Source: Acidimicrobiaceae bacterium (lineage in GTDB: Bacteria > Actinomycetota > Acidimicrobiia > Acidimicrobiales > Bog-793). Taken from it: a stretch of DNA of 8,428 bases. Below, one piece after another: positions 1 through 7,800 of the stretch. The stretch covers positions 1-8,428 of the forward strand of contig DAIDIA010000279.1 of NCBI GenBank assembly GCA_027459565.1. Direction: 5' to 3'. A program made the translations under genes and the position numbers. Each line of letters begins with the position of its first letter. Within the stretch, counting starts at the first letter, position 1. Under the pieces are notes generated by a model, which was not told the origin of the DNA, searched no databases, and saw nothing but the letters and a program-made list of their open reading frames with translations.

Positions 1-199
1 GCAGAAGGTGAGCGGCGAGATGGCTCGAATCCCCAGTCGCGATCTGCGCGCCGCAGAACACTTCAATGCCTTTTACTTCGCACCGGCGATTGCGCCGGGG
101 GCGAGTCTCGCAGCACTTTTCTCGACGCATCCTTCGCTTCAAAAGCGACTTGACGCACTTGCAAAGCTGGATGCACAGATGCGTCAGCAGATCTCGTAG
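1..199 (+). CDS. htpX: HtpX-like M48 zinc metalloprotease, C-terminal fragment
   Basis: This is the 3' end of a gene that enters from the left edge; the frame is open from base 2 and stops with TAG at 197-199, leaving 65 visible codons. The segment resembles the C terminus of HtpX-family membrane proteases as I remember it: an 'IPSRDLR' stretch, then 'NAFYF', then 'LFSTHPSLQKRLDAL'. The THPS-x-x-KRL element is a hallmark of the HtpX/M48B C terminus. HtpX proteins are membrane-bound zinc endopeptidases that degrade damaged or misfolded membrane proteins. The HEXXH zinc site and the membrane segments would lie upstream of the window and cannot be checked. A GTG at base 8 is an internal valine codon, not a start, because the frame is open before it. 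The next gene follows after 15 bp and is PspAB-like, which supports an envelope-stress role. Confidence 0.88.
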   Translation, partial: QKVSGEMARIPSRDLRAAEHFNAFYFAPAIAPGASLAALFSTHPSLQKRLDALAKLDAQMRQQIS

Positions 200-214
200 C
201 AGCTGGTCTCGGCG

Positions 215-820
215 ATGGGAATATTTGACGCCCTTCTCGGCAAGAGCAAGGTCTCCCAGCCAGACCTCGGTCATCTCTTCGCTCTCTCCAGTGCTGCAGT
301 CAGCCTTCAGGCGGCGGAGAACCTCGTCTCGACGCTTCGTGCTGGAGTGTGCTTCAAATCCATAGATGCACAGTCCTTTGCCGCTGCGCGCAGTGAGATT
401 ACCGGGCTTCTCACCCTCGACGGCGCTGCGAATGCGGCTTCGAATGGCGACTCGGGCGTGACACTTCACGAGGTCACGGACAAGTACAACTACAACTGGA
501 TGGTGCTGAGCGGCACAGATTTCGACACTCTCGTGACACGGACACACTTCATCAACTCGACACTCAGCGACCACGGATTCGGACCCCAACTCCTCTGCTC
601 GGTGTTCGGTTTCCGGCCCGCTGACGCGGCGACTGACGCTGCCGCTTCGACCTACATGGTCTATCTCTTCAAGCAGGGCACCTTCTACCCGTTCGTGCCC
701 GAGAGCGGGGAGCGGCGCAACAACGAGATCGAGCTGCGCATCAAGAATGAGCTGGGAGACGAGCTTCCGATCGAGCCTCAACTCGACCGCTGGTTTCCAA
801 TGTGGGATCTACCGCTCTAG
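215..820 (+). CDS. pspAB: PspA-associated protein PspAB-like
   Basis: A 201-residue soluble protein resembling, from memory, the actinobacterial PspAB family (PspA-associated, found beside htpX). Visible family-like features are the N-terminal 'MGIFDALLG' (residues 1-9), 'LFALSSAAVSLQ' (21-32), 'NSTLSDHGFGPQLLCSVFGF' (114-133), 'YLFKQGTFYPFVP' (150-162) and the C-terminal 'RWFPMWDLPL' (192-201). I see no signal peptide, membrane segment or known catalytic motif. The ATG at 215 lies 15 bp after the htpX stop and has no strong Shine-Dalgarno sequence, so translation may be coupled to htpX. The biochemical function is not established to my knowledge; the name reflects association with PspA-type envelope-stress systems. 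No PspA gene lies in this window. The family call is by recognition and has not been checked by search. Confidence 0.85.
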   Translation: MGIFDALLGKSKVSQPDLGHLFALSSAAVSLQAAENLVSTLRAGVCFKSIDAQSFAAARSEITGLLTLDGAANAASNGDSGVTLHEVTDKYNYNWMVLSGTDFDTLVTRTHFINSTLSDHGFGPQLLCSVFGFRPADAATDAAASTYMVYLFKQGTFYPFVPESGERRNNEIELRIKNELGDELPIEPQLDRWFPMWDLPL

Positions 821-821
821 C

Positions 822-1874
822 TCAGCCGGAGGGAGTCGCCTTTGTGCGCGGCTCGAAGGGATCCCATGCCGGCTCGGACTCGCCGAGGAACTTGATGAAT
901 CGCTCAACGAGGCGATCTGGTGCCAACGTGCTCTCCGACGCGCCATGGTGCAGTACCGGTACGAGGGTCGATGGATGCCCCGCGGTCCATTCGACCTGAT
1001 CATCGCGATTGAGTTGCTGCGCGAATACCCCGAGATCGCGTCGGAGTGGATGCTGCTTTGAGACGAACCGCACCCAGGTCTCGTACCGGTCGTAGTAGAT
1101 GAAGCGCCGGCCCTGGCACACGAGAATCCGCGAGGCCGAGGTCGAGCTGTGCAGCGCATAGCTGTCGACACCGATGGGAACGCCCTCAACCGTATTCGAG
1201 GCGTTATGCGTCGAGGACACCTTTGATGCGTCCACCACGCACAGATCACTTTCGCGATGCTCCTCAAGCCTGATCTTCCCCGATACGAGATCATCCATCG
1301 TGACCAGAAAGCTCAGGCGCGGCCCGCTTGTGAGGGATTCGTAGCGCTCGGGTGACTCGATTATCCGTTGGAGCACGGCCAGCAAGGCTCTGTACGAGAC
1401 CGTGGCTGCCCGCCCAGGCGTCACCGCCGAATCAACAAGGTCAACGATCGCAAGATCAGGATCTTGCATCAGAGCTTCGAGGGTCCATGCGATCTCTGCA
1501 GCCCGAGATGAACGCACGACTCCAAAATCACCAATCCGGGCAACCTCGATGAGCAGCTCGGCGTTTTCGATCGCGCGCTCAGGATCGGTCAGGAAATACA
1601 GACCGATGAGTCCGTCGATGTCGAGATGGTCATTGGTGACGACATCGGTCGATCGGTCCCAGGACGCCTCGTCTCGAAGATAGGCGTAGGCGATCTCGGC
1701 CGAGAGGTCGCGCCAGAGAGTTGTTGGAGTGGGACTGATCGGCCAGTGCGACAGCACCATCGCGCTGTTGGGCCGCGGGGCTCCGTCTACGACGATGTGC
1801 CGCTGATCCCCGAGTTCGTCGAGGCCGAGATAGCGGTACGCCGGAAACCGCGAATCTCTCGTCATCCCACGCAC
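822..1874 (-). CDS. DUF6687-like protein of unknown function
   Basis: A protein of 350 residues (GTG start at 1874; an ATG at 1865 giving 347 residues is equally possible). It resembles the actinobacterial DUF6687 family as I recall it: 'HIVVDGAPRP' (residues 26-35), 'LSHWPISPTP' (41-50), 'DLSAEIAYAYL' (56-66), 'NDHLDIDG' (81-88), 'VARIGDF' (111-117), and a C-terminal 'YDRYETWV' (261-268). No enzymatic role is known to me. The DH-x-DxDG cluster at 82-88, directly before a hydrophobic stretch, resembles metal-binding motifs of DHH-type phosphoesterases, and 'LHHG' (308-311) is another His cluster; a metal-dependent hydrolase fold is inference only. No signal peptide or membrane helix is apparent. 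The GTG start directly abuts the stop of the pterin dehydratase gene (TGA-GTG), so the two are probably co-translated. It is the last gene of the minus-strand series and ends one base from pspAB. Confidence 0.82.
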   Translation of the reverse strand: MRGMTRDSRFPAYRYLGLDELGDQRHIVVDGAPRPNSAMVLSHWPISPTPTTLWRDLSAEIAYAYLRDEASWDRSTDVVTNDHLDIDGLIGLYFLTDPERAIENAELLIEVARIGDFGVVRSSRAAEIAWTLEALMQDPDLAIVDLVDSAVTPGRAATVSYRALLAVLQRIIESPERYESLTSGPRLSFLVTMDDLVSGKIRLEEHRESDLCVVDASKVSSTHNASNTVEGVPIGVDSYALHSSTSASRILVCQGRRFIYYDRYETWVRFVSKQHPLRRDLGVFAQQLNRDDQVEWTAGHPSTLVPVLHHGASESTLAPDRLVERFIKFLGESEPAWDPFEPRTKATPSG

Positions 1875-2150
1875 TCAGCAGATGGCATCGAGCTCTTTGG
1901 CAAGGGAGAGATCCGCATTCGTCACTCCACCAAGCGAGTGTGTGGAAAGTCGAAGCGTTACCACGTTCCAGCGGATGTCGACATCGGGATGATGGCCCAA
2001 ACGGCTGGCAACTGCCCCGACGGAATTCACAAATTCAAGCGCAGCGTCAAAGTCGTCGCAACGTACGACGCGGACAAGCTCGCCGTCCTGATGCGTCCAC
2101 GCGCCGCCGCGTATCGCCGAGGAGATTGCTACTGGATCGAGGAGCTCCAC
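1875..2150 (-). CDS. 4a-hydroxytetrahydrobiopterin dehydratase (pterin-4a-carbinolamine dehydratase)
   Basis: A 91-residue protein with the PCD/PhhB/DCoH signature. It dehydrates 4a-hydroxytetrahydropterin to the quinonoid dihydropterin, recycling the cofactor of aromatic amino acid hydroxylases. Key residues are visible: His53-His54-Pro55 in 'GHHPDVDIRW', Trp61, His71 in 'LSTHSLGGVT', and Asp80 in 'TNADLSLAKELD'. Length is normal for the family (about 90-110). The start is GTG at 2150, since an in-frame TAG lies just upstream (2160-2162) and the N terminus 'ELLDPVAI...GAW' aligns with the usual family start. It follows xth by 22 bp and its stop directly abuts the DUF6687-like start. No aromatic amino acid hydroxylase is in the window, so the real pterin substrate is unclear; a moonlighting role in pterin metabolism is possible. 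Confidence 0.93.
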   Translation of the reverse strand: MELLDPVAISSAIRGGAWTHQDGELVRVVRCDDFDAALEFVNSVGAVASRLGHHPDVDIRWNVVTLRLSTHSLGGVTNADLSLAKELDAIC

Positions 2151-2172
2151 GACCCAACGCTAGCCCACGAGA

Positions 2173-2964
2173 TCAGTTGCCTGACTCGAGATCAAGCTCG
2201 ATGACTAGCGGTGCGTGATCCGAAGGTTGCGGTCCCTTCCGGGCGTCGCGGTCGATTCCGGCAAAACGCAACTGTGAGCGCAACGGGGCGCTTACGAGGC
2301 CAAGATCAATCCGCATTCCCCATCCCCGGTGAAATGATCCCCCCCGATAGTCCCACCAGGTGTAGAGCGCGTCCTCATCAGGGTGCAGCTCGCGAACCGC
2401 GTCATAGAGCCCCCACGCGCACAGAGCCTGAAGTGCCGCGCGCTCCTCTTCGGTCACATGGGTGGCGCCGACGAACTGGCTGATATCCCAGACATCGCGA
2501 TCTTCGGGTGCGACATTGAAGTCTCCGAAGACTCCGACCATCTGGTCGGCAGAACACGTTGCCTCAAGATCATCCCGAAGATGTCCAAGCCACGCAAGCT
2601 TTGACTGGTAGTGCTCCGATTCGAGAGACCGTCCGTTGGGGACGTACACCGAGTAGAGCCTTATGCCACCACAGGTCGCGGAGATCACTCGACATTCACT
2701 CACCTCGGCGGGATCTTCGTCAAAGAATGCAGCCCTCGGATCCTCGATCCCGATTCGGGAGATTATCGCCACCCCATTCCACTGTGATTTTCCAAAGTGC
2801 ACGCTCTCGTATCCAAGTTCATGGAAAGCCTGAGCGGGAAAGTCTTCGTCTTTACACTTGGTCTCTTGCAGCATGAGTACGTCAGGATGAACCTGCTCGA
2901 TCCATTGGGCAACGCGCCCGATACGCGCCCGAAGCGAGTTCACGTTCCACGTTGCGAGCTTCAT
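2173..2964 (-). CDS. xth: Exodeoxyribonuclease III (AP endonuclease family 1)
   Basis: A 263-residue enzyme of the ExoIII/APE1 endonuclease-exonuclease-phosphatase fold. It cleaves DNA 5' of abasic sites and removes 3' blocking groups in base-excision repair, with Mg2+. The full catalytic set is visible: Asn7 ('TWNVNSLRAR'), Glu34 ('LQETK'), Tyr107 ('VYVPNG'), Asp148 and Asn150 ('GDFNVAPED'), Asp220 ('RIDLGL') and the Asp249-His250 pair ('SDHAPL'). Length is typical (about 250-270). The ATG at 2964 overlaps the fabZ stop by 4 bp (ATGA) and is preceded by an AAGGAG element, so the start is well supported and translation is probably coupled. I see no missing residue and no frameshift. Closest naming would be xth or exoA; the exact subgroup cannot be settled without a search. 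Confidence 0.96.
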   Translation of the reverse strand: MKLATWNVNSLRARIGRVAQWIEQVHPDVLMLQETKCKDEDFPAQAFHELGYESVHFGKSQWNGVAIISRIGIEDPRAAFFDEDPAEVSECRVISATCGGIRLYSVYVPNGRSLESEHYQSKLAWLGHLRDDLEATCSADQMVGVFGDFNVAPEDRDVWDISQFVGATHVTEEERAALQALCAWGLYDAVRELHPDEDALYTWWDYRGGSFHRGWGMRIDLGLVSAPLRSQLRFAGIDRDARKGPQPSDHAPLVIELDLESGN

Positions 2965-3398
2965 CTCTCCTTCACCGGCGCGAGGAAGAAGAGCATGTCG
3001 AGCTCGCAGCAGACTTCGCCGTCAACGGTGGCAACACCGTGACCCATGCCAGCGCGCGTCGAAATCCTGCCCATCTCGACCTCGAGGTCAAGGCGATCGC
3101 CGGGGACAACCTGCCGACGAAACCTCGCTCTGTCGATTCCCCCGAAAAGAGGAATGCGACCGCGAAAACGCTCGTCCGCCAGTACCGAGGCCGCCCCGAG
3201 CTGCGCGAGCGATTCGACCATCAATACCCCGGGGAGCGTTGGCCGACCTGGAAAATGACCGGCGAAGAATGCCTCCTCTCCCGTCAAGAGCCAGTAACCC
3301 TTGGCGCGCTCGCCAGCGACAAGTTCCGTGATCGCATCGACGAGCAGGAACGGCTTGCGGTGGGGAATCAGGTCTTCAATGTTCCACGCCGAGGTCAC
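2961..3398 (-). CDS. fabZ: 3-hydroxyacyl-ACP dehydratase, FabZ type
   Basis: A 145-residue hotdog-fold enzyme that dehydrates (3R)-hydroxyacyl-ACP to trans-2-enoyl-ACP in type II fatty acid synthesis. The family core is clear: 'IPHRKPFLLVD' (residues 11-21), the catalytic histidine His48 in 'AGHFPGRPTLPG', and Glu62 in 'MVESLAQ', the usual second catalytic residue. 'PGDRLDLEVE' at about 98-107 is also typical. Length matches FabZ (about 140-150). The start is GTG at 3398, overlapping the stop of the upstream NYN gene by 4 bp (GTGA); the N terminus 'NIEDLIPHR' fits FabZ without extension. Its place outside any visible fatty acid synthesis cluster, between an RNA-processing-like gene and xth, is odd. 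FabA is less likely because the protein is short and carries the FabZ-type catalytic Glu. Confidence 0.94.
   Translation of the reverse strand: MTSAWNIEDLIPHRKPFLLVDAITELVAGERAKGYWLLTGEEAFFAGHFPGRPTLPGVLMVESLAQLGAASVLADERFRGRIPLFGGIDRARFRRQVVPGDRLDLEVEMGRISTRAGMGHGVATVDGEVCCELDMLFFLAPVKER
2965..2972 (-). promoter_or_regulatory. Shine-Dalgarno sequence for xth
   Basis: On the minus strand the bases AAGGAGAG sit immediately upstream of the xth ATG, inside the last codons of fabZ. The AAGGAG core is only 2 bases from the start codon, shorter than the usual 5-9, so reinitiation from the overlapping fabZ stop may contribute. It supports ATG 2964 over later starts. Confidence 0.45.
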
Positions 3399-4714
3399 TT
3401 CGGCTCTCGTCTCCGGGGCGCTCCCGTCTTTGCGGCCGCCTTCTTTCCACCCGCCATTTTTCCCGGTGTCGCCCTTGGTGCCACACGGGGAGCAGCGGCT
3501 TTCTTGGCCGCCGGCGCCTTCTTGGCCCCCTTGGCTGCGCCACCAGATTTGGCCGAGGCCTCTCGTTGCGAGACACGCGGCGATGGCGCCTTCTTCGCCG
3601 AGGCAGTCTTCGTGGCAGGGGACTTCGCGGCCAGTTTGACAGGCGCTGACCTTGCACTTGCCTGCGCGACGCTTGCAACTCGCTTCGCTGGCGACCTCTT
3701 GGCGGGCTTCTTCACAGCAACTGGCTCCACGGGCTTTTCGATCTCCGAACCCGCGGATGTGCTCTTCGGCGCTCGCTGGCGCGTCCGACGCGGACGGTCT
3801 TCGACCTTCTGGCGCGAGGGAACGACGTCAGCGCTTTCGGCGATGACCTCGGGCAACGCAAGCTCTATTCCGCGGCGCTGGGGATCGAGCCCGCGGATGA
3901 CAAACGTGCGGATCTCGCCACGCGAGAGAATCTCACGCGCGCTCCGCGGCGCAGGATTTCCTAGCCCCGAAAGCGGTGCGTAGCACTGCACGTTTTGATA
4001 CCGGATGATCGCGCCATGTGAGGTGAAACTCTCAACTTCGGCCTCAATGGCCTCTCCCAGCGGGTGTGAGGCGATGAAGGTGATGAATGTCGTAGGGTCG
4101 TTCACGGCAGCAACAGAGGTTGCGACGCGGCGATGCGGCTGGGGCAAAACCTCGGTGCTCGTCCGCACCGATGACTTCTCCTCAATCGGAGGCTCAGGCG
4201 TCGTAACCTTCGCGCGCCGACTCGGAGGAGGTGTCTTCGGTTTTGGCATCGGAGGAAGATTCCGCACGCCGCGCACTGCAGCGCGGCTCTTGGATCCGCG
4301 GACCGGCGATCTCGGTATGAAGATCCAGCCGACGCCGGGAACCGGAGACGCGCCAAGCAACCGATCATCTTCGAAAAGCCAGGAATGATCGCCATGAAAT
4401 TCCTGGAATGAGTCGTTTGAGAGCACGATCGCCTTCGATTTCTCGGCGATCTTGAGCACGAACGCATCTCCGCGGCCGATCGCCCCCGCTGGAGGTGAAA
4501 GGTACTTGCCCTTGGCCAACGCATCCTCGAAACGGTGAAGTTCCGACGCATCGATCCGATGTGCAAAGGTCGCGTCGACGACGACAGTGATCTCCGCCTT
4601 GGGATACTCCTTGCGGAGCTCTTCTAGGGCACTCTCGAGTTGATCAAGACTCGGTACGCTGCGGCCCTCGGTTGCAATATTCGATCCATCTACAACAATG
4701 CGCGATTTTGCCAT
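3395..4714 (-). CDS. NYN-domain ribonuclease-like protein with S1-like domain and histone H1-like basic tail
   Basis: A 439-residue protein in three parts. Residues 1-135 resemble the NYN/Zc3h12a-like PIN-fold nuclease domain: 'VVDGSNIA' (Asp9, Asn12), 'VVVDATF' (Asp47), 'GRGDAFVL' (Asp83) and 'VLSNDSF' (Asp101), an acidic set that could bind the metal. A Pro/basic linker (about 136-205) follows. Residues about 218-290 look like an S1/OB-fold nucleic-acid-binding domain ('EAEVESFTSHGAIIRY', then 'GIELALPEV'). From about 300 to the end is a Lys/Ala/Pro/Arg-rich tail with AKKA and KKAP motifs; the last 109 residues hold only two acidic residues (Glu385, Glu437) and no aromatic ones, like bacterial histone H1-like tails. 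Expected activity is metal-dependent RNA cleavage; target unknown. It starts at ATG 4714 after a 102-bp gap behind kgd, with no strong Shine-Dalgarno, and overlaps fabZ by 4 bp. Domain calls are by eye. Confidence 0.85.
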   Translation of the reverse strand: MAKSRIVVDGSNIATEGRSVPSLDQLESALEELRKEYPKAEITVVVDATFAHRIDASELHRFEDALAKGKYLSPPAGAIGRGDAFVLKIAEKSKAIVLSNDSFQEFHGDHSWLFEDDRLLGASPVPGVGWIFIPRSPVRGSKSRAAVRGVRNLPPMPKPKTPPPSRRAKVTTPEPPIEEKSSVRTSTEVLPQPHRRVATSVAAVNDPTTFITFIASHPLGEAIEAEVESFTSHGAIIRYQNVQCYAPLSGLGNPAPRSAREILSRGEIRTFVIRGLDPQRRGIELALPEVIAESADVVPSRQKVEDRPRRTRQRAPKSTSAGSEIEKPVEPVAVKKPAKRSPAKRVASVAQASARSAPVKLAAKSPATKTASAKKAPSPRVSQREASAKSGGAAKGAKKAPAAKKAAAPRVAPRATPGKMAGGKKAAAKTGAPRRREPK

Positions 4715-4779
4715 GGATATTCAGTCAATCACTCCACTCGAGAGTTTCGGTGTTTCCGTCAAGATATGTCGAACAAAGA

Positions 4780-4807
4780 TCGAGCAATCATCTGGTCCAT
4801 TGCTCAA
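4780..4807 (-). terminator. Possible terminator hairpin downstream of kgd
   Basis: In the gap between kgd and the NYN gene, GAGCAAT (4799-4805) and ATTGCTC (4782-4788), read on the minus strand, are a perfect 7-bp inverted repeat around a 10-base loop. A G-U and an A-U pair could extend it to 9 bp. It begins 11 bases after the kgd stop. The downstream bases (GATCTTTGTTCG) are only moderately T-rich and the stem is AT-containing, so termination would be weak. It could equally be a processing site or an attenuating structure ahead of the five-gene series. Confidence 0.35.
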
Positions 4808-4816
4808 AGGTACGCC

Positions 4817-7800
4817 CTAGGCGTCAGGTGCGGCGCCAATTGCCTCGTCTAGAAGATACGCCACCTCAAGGTCGTGCAACACGTGCGAGCCGGTTGCCGG
4901 ACTTGCCGCCGCGGCTCTCGATACGTGTCGGACCTTGAGCCCACCGCCGGAGCGCTTCAGGAGCCGCTCGAGCACGAAACTCCAAGAACCCATGTTGGCC
5001 GGCTCGTCTTGGAGCCAAATGAGTTCGGAGGCATTCGAATACCGGTCGATGACCGCGTCGAGCTCTTGCTCGGGCCATGGATAGAGCTGTTCGAGCCGCA
5101 CAATTGCGCTGTGGGGGCCCCCCAGATTGGCTGCTCGCCGGGCATCTCTCCGGTCAAGCGCCTCAAAGGCAATCTTGCCAGAGCACAAGATGACGCGTTC
5201 GATGTTCGCTCTCTCGAGATCCGCGACCGATGGATCGTCGAGAACCTCGTGGAAAGAGCCGCTTGACAGCTCCGCCATCCGCGAACGTGCGGGTCTTGCG
5301 CGCAACAGGTACTTCGGTGACATGACGATCAGCGGGCGGCGCGAGGCATTATGTGAATGGGCGCGCAACAGGTGGAAATACTGGGCGGTCGTCGTCGGCT
5401 GGGCAATCGTCACGTTCGCGTTTGCGGCAGCAGCAAGATATCGCTCAAGTCGCGCAGAGGAATGCTCTGGCCCCTGTCCCTCGTAACCGTGTGGGAGCAA
5501 CATCACGAGACCCGAGGTCTGGCCCCATTTCTCCTCCCCGGCGACAATGAAGTTGTCAATGATGATCTGGGCGCCGTTTGCGAAATCTCCGAACTGCGCC
5601 TCCCAGATAACCAATGAGTTCTTGCTCTCCACCGAGTACCCGTACTCGAATCCAAGCGCTGCGAACTCCGAAAGCAGCGAATCGTAAACCTCGAATGTTC
5701 CAAGACCGCTCCAGAGCTGGGAGAGGCTCGTCAAAGGGACATAGTCTGAGCCATCCTCATAGTCCACCAGGACTGAGTGTCGGTGCGAGAATGTGCCGCG
5801 ACGCGCATCTTGGCCGATGAGCCGAATGTTGTGCCCTTCGATCATGATCGAACCGAACGCGAGCGCCTCGCCCGTCGCCCAATCGACCTCCCCGCTAGCG
5901 AGCAGCTCGTCGCGTTGTTCAAACTGGCGAACCAGCTTGGGGTGGACGTGGAATTCCTCTGGCCGCTTCGCGATCTGTTCGCTCATCGCGCTCAGAACGT
6001 ATTGGTCGACCGAAGTGTCCTTTGGAAGTGGAGGTCTGGCGATCTCAACGTGCTCGGGAAGCCGGTCGAAATGCGGAACGGGAATTGCTCGAGTTCTCTC
6101 AAGCGCCTGGGCAAGATGCTCGGTGATCTTCGCAACGCTTTTCTCGACCTCTTCTGAGGTAACCACATTGCGCGCGATGAGCAGCTCCGCATAACGCGAG
6201 TTGACGGGCTGATGTTCCGCAATCACGCGGTACATGAGCGGTTGGGTGTAGCTCGGGTCGTCACCCTCGTTGTGGCCGTGTGTTCGATAGCAAACGAGAT
6301 CAACAACGATGTCCCGAGAAAACGCTTGCCGATAGGAAACACAGAACCTTGCCGCGCGGACAACAGCCTCAGGGTCATCGGCATTGACGTGAATGATCGG
6401 TGCCTCGATGCTCTTCGCGATATCTGTCGCGTAATTGGTCGAACGCGCCGACGAGGGAGGGGTTGTGAATCCGATCTGGTTGTTGATGACGAGATGGATT
6501 GCTCCGCCAATGGCGTAAGCGGGGAGGCGTGAGAGGTTGAGTGTCTCCGCGACTACGCCCTGACCGGCAAAGGCGGCATCTCCGTGCATCAACAGTGTCA
6601 CAACATCGCCTGTTGTGTCCTCAACGCGTCGATCGCGCTTCGCGCGGACCACTCCTTCGACAACCGAGCTGACCGCCTCCAGGTGTGAGGGGTTCGGCAC
6701 GAGTGACACGGGAATCGCATGTCCATCGAGCCCAGTCCAGACTCCGGATCCGCCCTTGTGGTACTTCATGTCCCCTGAGCCATCGACGGACAGTGGGTCG
6801 AGATTTTGCTCGAAATCGGCGAAGATCTCGTCGGCAGGCTTGCCGATGACATTTGCCAGAACGTTCAATCGTCCACGATGTGACATTCCGAGCACTGCCT
6901 CGCCGACACCCTCCTGCGCGCTCGCGAGCAGGACGGTGTCGATGAACGGGATTGCCGAAGTTCCGCCCTCCAGACCAAAGCGCTTCTGCCCGACGTATCT
7001 CGAGTGCAAGAACGTCTCGAACGTCTCTGCCTGATTGAGCCGTTCGAGGATGTATCGCTGCTCGTCGGAACTCAACGGCGCAGACTCCGTCTCGGCCTGG
7101 TGCGCGATCCAGCGGCCCTCATCGCCGCGCTGGATGTGCTTGTACTCGACCGCGATCGTTCCGCAATATGCTCCCCGGAGGATCTCGAGGATCTCTCTCA
7201 AAGTCGCTGTCGACCTGTCGCCAAGGTCGGGACAGAGAAACACCCGATCAAGATCCCACGCGCTCAGGCCGTACGTCGCGAGGTCAAGCTCCTCGGGCAA
7301 TTCGGTCTCGGCGACGGAAATAGGGTTGATCGCCGCGATGCGATGTCCATGAACGCGGTAAGCCTCAATCAGTGATGCGACAGCGAGCTGCTTCTTGTTC
7401 GAAACATCTCCCGATTCCCTGGCTCCCACCTCTCCGGAGTCGCGCGTCAGATGCACCGGCGCGCCGGGCACGCCGAGGGAGGAGAAGACATCTTCGTAGA
7501 ATCCCCGTGAGCCGACCAAGAATTCATCGACATATTTCAAGAAGAGTCCGGACTCCGCGCCCTGGATAATTCGATGGTCGTAGGTCGATGTGAGGGTGAC
7601 AACCTTTCCAACTCCGAGCGACGCAAGGATCTCGGGGTCCGTGGCGCGGTACTCGACGGGAAAATCGAGCGCTCCCACGCCGATGATCGCGCCCTGACCC
7701 CTCATCAAACGCGGCACCGACTGGGTCGTCCCCAAAGTGCCGGGATTGGTGATTGTCATCGTCACCCCGGCAAAGTCCTCGACTGCCAGCTTGTTCTCGC

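Noticed and set aside
8..199. GTG at base 8 as the start of a separate small gene
   Set aside because: The frame is open before it, and the translation matches the C terminus of HtpX, so it is an internal codon of a truncated gene.
747..1061. 104-codon open frame on the plus strand bridging pspAB and the DUF6687-like gene
   Set aside because: It overlaps the end of pspAB in another frame and is antisense to the DUF6687-like gene; no recognisable domain.
1626..2204. 192-codon plus-strand frame opposite the PCD and DUF6687-like genes
   Set aside because: Antisense shadow; the PCD catalytic motif and family patterns are on the minus strand.
2952..3983. 343-codon open frame on the plus strand
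   Set aside because: It lies opposite fabZ and the basic tail of the NYN gene. The minus-strand frames are clearly recognisable families, and the plus-strand translation is low-complexity Ala/Phe/Arg without any known motif.
4102..4566. 154-codon minus-strand frame inside the NYN gene
   Set aside because: Same-strand shadow in another frame, Arg/Ser-rich; the NYN motif frame explains this region.
4715..4770. TTGACG as a -35 element ahead of the NYN gene
   Set aside because: No sequence resembling a -10 box lies 16-19 bases downstream (GAGTGG region), so a sigma-70-type promoter cannot be supported.
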